A DNA stretch of 64,000 nt from Antilocapra americana (lineage: Eukaryota; Chordata; Mammalia; Artiodactyla; Antilocapridae): contig ML664159.1 of assembly GCA_007570785.1 (NCBI GenBank), forward strand, positions 5,889,376 to 5,953,375, read 5' to 3'. Below the pieces are notes generated by a model that was given only the letters and a program-made list of their open reading frames with translations, did not search any database and was not told the origin of the DNA. Shown piece after piece: positions 57,823 through 64,000 of this stretch; positions within the stretch are counted from its first letter, which is position 1; each line of letters opens with the position of its first letter. Position numbers and translations under genes: made by a program.

Positions 57823-58019
57823 AAACTTTTAAATTAGGAAGAAAGTCCAACCATATTTTTCAAAAATTGATTTGTATCAACTTTTCAGCTTACATGTATT
57901 AGGTCAGACAACTCAAAACTTTTATTTATATGTATCTTTTAATATGATATTAAAATTATGAGTATAAATTATGACATCAATATAACAGAGACAATACACT
58001 CAAGTAACCTTTTTCTAGA

Positions 58020-58260
58020 AGCAACAGGAACTAATGCTTACTCCATGCTTACTAAGTACCAAGCACGTTTCTACAAGTGTTTATACCACAGATGCACAAA
58101 ATCCTCTCAAAAACTCTGTGAGCAGGCACCACTGACTTCCTCTTTTTATGGATGAGGAAATAAAGCAAGAGACCATAGAGGCTTACATGGTGAGTAGTAG
58201 ATGCTGGGATCTGAGCCCAGGCGGCCTGGTTCTGGCCTGTGCTTGCAACCCGTACCCTCT
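58020..58260 (+). repeat. MIR SINE
   Basis: TAAGTACCAAGCACGTTTCT, ATGGATGAGGAAATAAAGCA, GGGATCTGAGCCCAGGCGGC: nearly full MIR. Confidence 0.8.
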
Positions 58261-58282
58261 GCTTCTCATAATCAGGTCACAG

Positions 58283-58499
58283 GTTTCCCTGGTGACTCAG
58301 TGGTAAAGAATCTGTCTGCAATGCAGAAGCCGCAGGAGACATGGGTTCAATCCCTGAGTCAGGAAGATCCTCTGGAGAAGGAAATGGCAACCCACTTCAG
58401 TATTCTTGCCTGGGAAATCCCATGGACAGAGGAGTCTGGTGGGCTACAGTCCACGGGGTCGCAAAAGAGCTGGACACGACTTAGCAACTAAACAATAAT
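58283..58499 (+). repeat. Bov-tA SINE
   Basis: GTTTCCCTGGTGACTCAGTG head; GGACACGACTTAGCAACTAA tail; target duplication TCAGGTCACAG on both sides. Confidence 0.95.
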
Positions 58500-59143
58500 T
58501 CAGGTCACAGTGAGCCATCATAATCATGCAAAAAGCATCCAAGTTACTTATGCTTCTCCTCTCTCCCTCACTTCACTGTGAGAGATGCCAGTATAGGAAA
58601 GGTCGTGTCATTCATGTATTTGTATACTTAACGCCCTGGCACTTAAAAATGGTAGAGAGAAAAAGGCAAATTTTCATAAGTTCCCATGTTTCTCATTTTT
58701 AACCTATGAATAAATAAAGTCTTTTAAAAATCAAATTATTGCCAATCACACAAAAAAATTATAAAATACATATGTTCCCTTGGCTCAAAACAACTATACC
58801 TACTCAGGATGGAAGAACACCCATAAAAGTCACCAAGACTCCTCCTAGTTTTGGTTTCCTGGTTTAAAACAAAGGTCTATGTCTTGCTTACGGAACAGGC
58901 TCACTGTGGATCAGCTGGGGGCTCTGCTCTGCTGTTCTCTTCCAGAACCCAGGCTGATGGAGCATCAGCTGTCACATGCTCTCATCACTACAGAGGGAAA
59001 GGCAGGCTGGAAGGCCTCTACAGGGAGGATGATTTAAATAACTGACATAATAATCTATGGTCTGGGACTATGTGGTCCATCAGGAGCAATGTGCCACCGA
59101 AGTATTACCAGTGAACTGGAAATGGGGTTATTTCCTATTGCAG

Positions 59144-60064
59144 ATGTCACAGATACAAGCTACGAGAGACCCAGTCATCTCAACGGCAGTCATCTCAATG
59201 GCTGGTTCACACACTGCTCAATAGGAGCCAGTCAGGGTACAGCAGGGCACCTCAACAACCCCTCAATTCAGCCCTCAGTAACCCCCCGCACCAGAGCAGT
59301 GCCACTTCTGAATGCTTCACCAATGCAGCTTCCAGGTGAGACTTCCTTTCACAAAAGGCTCCTCCAGCTAAAGAAAACATGGAACTCATCCAAGCCCCTC
59401 CCTGCAGTTTTTATGTCACAAAACCATCTTTTAGATTTCCCAACTTGCTTGAAAAACAAAACACTGCTATAAATGCACAGATAAGACCCCCTTCTAAAAA
59501 TGAAACGCATGCCAAAGGTTAAAGCACACAGCAAGAATGGACTTCTGCAGAATAAAAATGGCAGCCTAACTCCAGGCTGCTTAACTAGGAATATACAGCA
59601 CAATTGGGGTAAATTGGATCCAAGTCCTCTGGAGGCTCCAGGCTGGAGGTCTCAGTTAAAAAAAAAGCAGGAAGAACTTCAGAACTCTGCACTCAGAATT
59701 CTACCCCAGGGCCTCTGTGAAGCAGCAGCAGCCACAGAGCCGTTATCAGAAATGCTCAAACCCCAGTGTGTGAGCTGGAAGAGACGTACTCCCAGCAGTC
59801 GGGATCTCCGTCTTCCGCGAGCAGCGGGCTGTTTCACCCTGAGGACTTTCAGCAATGGCAACAGGCTGGACCAACTGCTGAAAACAACCATCCTCATGAG
59901 AACACACTTCAATTCAGCAAAGACGGTGTCCTCTTTAGAAAATGGAGTGAAAACACACTTCCACTTGACAAAGCAGGGGAGAAAGCCTGTCCCCTAAAGC
60001 CACCCCCCAAAATAACAAAACATGTCCCAAATGTGCAGGAAAAGACTGTTACAGAGACACACAG
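59144..60064 (+). pseudogene. Exon-like block, possibly a decayed large coding exon
   Basis: Bounded by acceptor TTATTTCCTATTGCAG and donor CACACAG|GTAAGG, 921 nt (a multiple of three). The frame with codons starting at 59145 reads protein-like at both ends (for example FHPEDFQQWQQAGPTAENNH and QFSKDGVLFRKWSENTLPLD in 59721-60064), but has stops at 59337, 59520 and several up to 59718. The neighbouring frame has only two stops (59470, 59482) between 59089 and 59994. The pattern suggests a former Ser/Gln/Lys-rich exon with disabling changes, or a chance low-stop region. A second donor, CAG|GTGAGA at 59335, could end a shorter 192-nt exon. I do not recognise the protein. Confidence 0.35.
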
Positions 60065-63053
60065 GTAAGGAGCTCATTATGAATACACCTGGTTTTAAAT
60101 AAAAACATACCTTTCCATGCACAGGTGGGAGAACACTCATTCCTAGAGTCATTCCTGGAGGGAGAAGGGTGAGGGGATGTGGCGGTGCTCCTGAATCTGT
60201 GAAAACTCCTGGGTTAGGGTACCCCTGCTTTACCCTCACTCAACTTTACTCCAAGAACTGGGTCTGGGAGTAAAACCAACTAATGCCCAATCAGCTAAGA
60301 TAATAACAGTCAAGGAAGACGATGCTTTAAAAAGTAATCTGTGAGTAAATAATTACACAAAGACGACATATGTGCACTGTACAAATGCAGATTTATTGTT
60401 CTTCCCTTTATCCACAGTAGGAAAAAGGTTGGAAATTGTTAGGAAACCAGCTTATATACAAAGCACCTCTGAAATTATAATTTTCTTTGGGAAACAACTT
60501 ACAACAAATAATAAACACTTAAAAAATTCAAGACCTTTAAGTATTTTACACTACTGAATGTTAAAACCCCATGTGTTTCCTGAAATATAGAAAAATTAAA
60601 AAAAAAAACCTCATAAAGTGACACTGATTTAAATTCCACTGGATCCCTGATCATTAATAGTATCAATACGTTTTTCCCTATAAAATGAATTTGTTCTTCA
60701 CAGGCAAAGCTATAAAGTATGTTTCTCTGATTAATTCATTGAGATTGAATTTATTCTCCAGCTACTGTCTACAGGAGACTAATGGTAATTTAATAGTTTC
60801 TTCAAATAAGTTAACAAAATATATCCAAAATGTTAATCACCATATGCATGATTCTGGGAGAGCGACAATATCTATTACATATTAAAAAAAAAAATTTCAC
60901 CCATTAACAAGAGCCAATATGGCCCAGGATTCCCTGGGGCAAGTCCTCTTCGAGAAGAGATGACATTGTTCCTTGGTCCTGACTAAGGCTATTTCTGAGT
61001 GGCATTCCCACACCGCCCGCCCCCCACAACCCTCCCAGAAGTAAACAATCCAGGGTCAAGGTCAAGAACTGCAGTGTTTGGTGACTTCAGAAGGTTGGTG
61101 AAATCTGCAGGGACTCTGACGATGGACCCAGGCGAACTTCCCCAGTGAGATGAGGCCAGCACCTGCGGCTGTCTGCACCAACCCGGACGGGGAGAGGGTT
61201 ATAATCCTTTCTAATGACCCTAGGGCCAGGTAAGATGATTGATTTGATGGTTTAACAGACCACCAGCCAGACTGGTTAGTAACGTGAGACATGGAAATCC
61301 CACCCCGCATAAAAAGACATACTGGACCCAGCAGCACAAGAGTGTCTGGCTGCGTGGGAGCTAAAAGAGCAGGCACCTCTTTTCATCATTAATGACACGA
61401 GGAAGAAAAGCTAAGTGAAATCGGTGCAATTTAAGTACTCCACCACTTAATTGCTAAAAAAATAAAATGTTCCAAACACTTGATATGAATTTCATAGTTC
61501 ACAGACTCCAGTAGGAAAATTACCACATTTCTCGCCTGACTACTGTTGAGTCATTTTAGGCACCCTTTAGAAGTGTATGTGTTTGGGTGGGGAAGCCGGG
61601 CGGGATGGTGAGTGTGGGAGGTACAAAAAAAATTCGTGTATTATAGAGGTTTTTTTTTCCTTCCTCAAGGTTTCCAAATATTTCACATTCCCTTTGCCCC
61701 TGAATAATATGAGCTGCAAGTGGTCCATGAAAGGAGCTACTTCCACAGGCTGTGTAGCTCTGGGTCCCAAAGTCTGTGCCTTATTACCACGGAGACAGTC
61801 TTTGAAGGAGGAAGTTCCTGAGGCTTCCTTTTCCAGCTCATCGTTCAAACCTCACGTTTCCTGTAAGAAGCCTAACAAGGGAGAGAAACGAATTCAGGGA
61901 TTCATTGTTGTGGGGAAAGAGCACTTGCGTTTAAAGAAAGTCACTCGTCCATTTATTTCAAAAAGGAACTGCTGGAGTGGCTGGGCTTTCCTGAGATGAA
62001 GATAAACCAGTGCAATTTTATAAGGCTGCAGTTATAAGACAATAAAATGCCCTGATAAAGACACAAAAGTCAGCCAGTCACCCAGATATTTTGGCTACAG
62101 GAGGGCAGAAAACACTGGAAAATTTCTGGCTTTTTGTTCATTTGTAACTCACTGAAGATTTTTCTCCTATTCAATGACAAATTGGACTAATAAGCTGTTA
62201 TGATCCATTTCACTGCCAAAAAATGTCACAAATCCTTATTCGGCTTTATGTGGCAGCAAGTCAAGCATCTAGCGAAGTCAAAAGCAGATAAAAACAAAAC
62301 GACAAACAACTACCCATTCTAGAGGATCTGTGAGACAGTCAGATTTCCAAGCCTTCCTTTGATGGAAGAGGCTATGATTGTTTCCTTATCACAGCAGAAG
62401 CTCGTACTATCAATAGGCAGAAGTGCCTATATGCAAATAAGGAGATTTCCACATGTGGGCCTCAGTGATTTACATAATTTCAACATATTCAAGAAAAAGA
62501 AATTTGATATTGAAACTGGCTAGTCTATTGGCTTGCAGCTCTTGCATCCAAACTGGTGGGGGCGTTCAGAAAGCTCACCCTCCAAACCTGACAGCATCCT
62601 GAGAGGTCACCCCAGACTTTAACTTTTCATATAAGCTTTTGGGGTAGCTGACACACTTTTATATTCTTTAAGGAACAAAAAGTCCAAAGAGAATTCCAAA
62701 TAAAATCCTCTCTCTGACTTGCTTCTGAGAAGTAACACATTTGTTAATCATGGTAACAATACATATTAATAATAATCCAAGTTGTGAATTGGCTTGACCT
62801 TGGGTCTAACAATATGCTAAGTCAAGCCACAAAAAAAGAAGTGCTTCAAAACAAAGGAAGGAACCCTGTGGTTTTCTGCACCGAGACCAGAAACAACTCC
62901 CTTTAGCTCTCTGTTCCCATCTTTGCAGCTGGAGGCTCACTAGTGCCACCAAGTGGAGCACCGCATCAACACCACAGAAAGTCTGGAAGGCTCAAGGCTT
63001 CCAGTTAGGTCTCCAGTTAAGGACATTATCAATGGACATGAGCTTGAACAGCC
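60065..63053. other. SINE-free interval, no gene assigned
   Basis: Three kilobases without a recognisable Bov-tA, CHR-2 or BovB copy. Holds small frames on both strands (61062-61376 -, 61567-61848 -, 61577-61999 +) with no domains. TTTATT at 60391-60396 would be AATAAA on the - strand. Confidence 0.5.
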
Positions 63054-63142
63054 TCCAGAAGACAGTGAAAGACAGGGAAGCTTGGCATGTGGCCACTCAT
63101 GGGGTCTGCAACAGTCAGACACGGCTGAGCAACTGAACCACA
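63054..63142 (+). repeat. BovB-derived 3' fragment
   Basis: AAGACAGTGAAAGACAGGGA then CAGTCAGACACGGCTGAGCA, the BovB terminal sequence in + orientation. Confidence 0.85.
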
Positions 63143-63179
63143 AAGGACATTATCTACTCTTGCCTGAGTCTCACTGTCT

Positions 63180-63300
63180 GAACCTGGAGCTTTTATATGC
63201 ATTATCTTGCTTCATTCTCACAACAGACCTAGGACACTGGGAGTTTCGCATCCATTTGACAGATGAGAATATAGAGGCTTTAGGCGAGGTAAGGAATTTG
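63180..63300 (+). repeat. MIR fragment
   Basis: GCATTATCTTGCTTCATTCT and TTTGACAGATGAGAATATAG. Confidence 0.65.
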
Positions 63301-63452
63301 CTTAGTCACAGATATATTGTACAACACAGGGAATATAGCCAATCTTTTATAACTGTAAATAGAATATAACCTATAAAAATTGTGAAACACTATATTGTAC
63401 ACCTGTACCTCACTGTATATCAAGTATACCTCAGTTGAAACAAAAAACAAAT
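63300..63452 (+). repeat. L1 3' end fragment
   Basis: ATTGTACAACACAGGGAATA, CTATATTGTACACCTGTACC and AGTATACCTCAGTTGAAACA, typical of an L1MA-like terminus. Confidence 0.7.
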
Positions 63453-63677
63453 CTGTTTGGTCACAAACCCAGCCAGCACTTGAGATGGTATTCAAATGCT
63501 CCCTCTGATGCCACACGTCAATCACCTTTACTTAGATTATGACCCATGTGCTGGAGCATGTGCACAGTATTCTGAACCTGAGCTTAGACATGACCAACAC
63601 ATTCTAGAGCATAAACTTGCTATTTGCAAAGACACAGCTTGACCCCAAGTAAATGACCAAGATAATTTTCTGCTTAC
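63453..63677. other. Intron-like sequence next to the death-domain exon
   Basis: Unique sequence downstream (minus-strand sense) of the death-domain exon donor. Nothing else recognised. Confidence 0.5.
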
Positions 63678-63950
63678 CTCTCAGTACATCTTGGACTTCA
63701 ACCGAATCAACATTTTTTAAGCAATTATATAAATTCTGAGCTGTGGCATTACTCTGCTCCTTTTCTTGCCACTTCTTCAACATCTTAAACTTACTGATCG
63801 TAACATCGTCTTCCTTCTCCCGGATAGCGTCGATTTCGCTAATATTCAGCTCCAGGTTGGCAATGGCAATCTTTAACCAATCCTTCCCCAGCTTCTCAGC
63901 AAGGTTAAACAACTGAGTGTCTGTTAACAGGGTTTTAGTCTTCACCCCAT
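63678..63950 (-). CDS. Internal exon encoding a complete death domain; gene not identified
   Basis: Reading the - strand, acceptor GTGTGCTTTTAG precedes 63950 and donor AG|GTAAGC follows 63678. The exon is 273 nt and phase 1 at both ends, encoding about 91 residues. The segment from LLTDTQLFNLAEKLGKDW through SEIDAIREKED, MLKKWQEKEQSNATAQNLY and EVQDVLRG fits the six-helix death-domain pattern: Trp after helix 1, E-I-D-x-I in helix 3, L-x-x-W in helix 4, A-T-x-x-N-L in helix 5. Such domains mediate homotypic assembly in adaptor and receptor signalling. It resembles FADD, CRADD and THOC1 domains in style but I cannot name the gene. No known neighbour of IL12A that I can recall carries one. Further exons of the gene were not recognised. 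Whether it is expressed or a relic is unknown; no stop or frameshift is seen in it. Confidence 0.7.
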
Positions 63951-64000
63951 CTAAAAGCACACGAAGAATTCAGTAGTTCCTCTCAACACTTCATTTATAG

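Noticed and set aside
61577..61999. 140-codon plus-strand frame in the SINE-free interval
   Set aside because: No domain; a matching antisense frame overlaps it, and the T-rich AG site near 61668 leads to an early stop in another frame.

Overview
This is a stretch of ruminant nuclear genome. The evidence is the dense set of lineage-specific repeats on both strands: tRNA-derived Bov-tA and CHR-2 type SINEs, BovB (RTE-clade) LINE 3' ends, and 3' ends resembling the ruminant L1-BT family. There are no operons, bacterial genes, CRISPR arrays or viral genes. Apart from one interleukin gene and a few exon candidates, the sequence is non-coding.

Layout. 1-46.9 kb is intergenic sequence made of SINEs, BovB, old L1, L2, MIR and MaLR-type remnants separated by featureless DNA. 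About 46.95-47.7 kb is a CpG-rich promoter with an ISRE-like element, a GC box, a GA-rich tract, a kB-like site and a TATA box. 47.62-54.6 kb is a complete seven-exon IL12A gene (interleukin-12 subunit alpha, p35) on the + strand. I rebuilt it from splice sites: 666 nt of coding sequence, 221 residues, with an AU-rich 3'UTR and a poly(A) signal. 54.7-58.5 kb returns to repeats. 58.5-63.0 kb contains almost no ruminant SINE; it holds a 921-nt exon-like block at 59,144-60,064 (+ strand) that looks like decayed or mis-framed coding sequence. At 63,678-63,950 on the - strand a phase-symmetric exon with good splice sites encodes a complete death domain; the rest of that gene is not recognised here and probably lies beyond the right edge.

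How the parts work together. IL12A p35 pairs by disulphide with p40 (IL12B) to give IL-12, and with EBI3 to give IL-35. The sequence shows the expected means of tight control: inducible promoter elements and several AUUUA motifs in the 3'UTR. The human-type upstream ATG is immediately followed by a stop codon, so the protein should start at the downstream ATG. Two adjacent 42-nt exons are a tandem duplication whose cysteines now have different disulphide partners. Compared with cattle and sheep p35 as I remember them there are several substitutions, so the species may be a ruminant other than cattle or sheep (weak inference).

I found no convincing new multi-gene system. The items most worth checking are the death-domain exon, the decayed exon-like block and the IL12A start-stop upstream codon.
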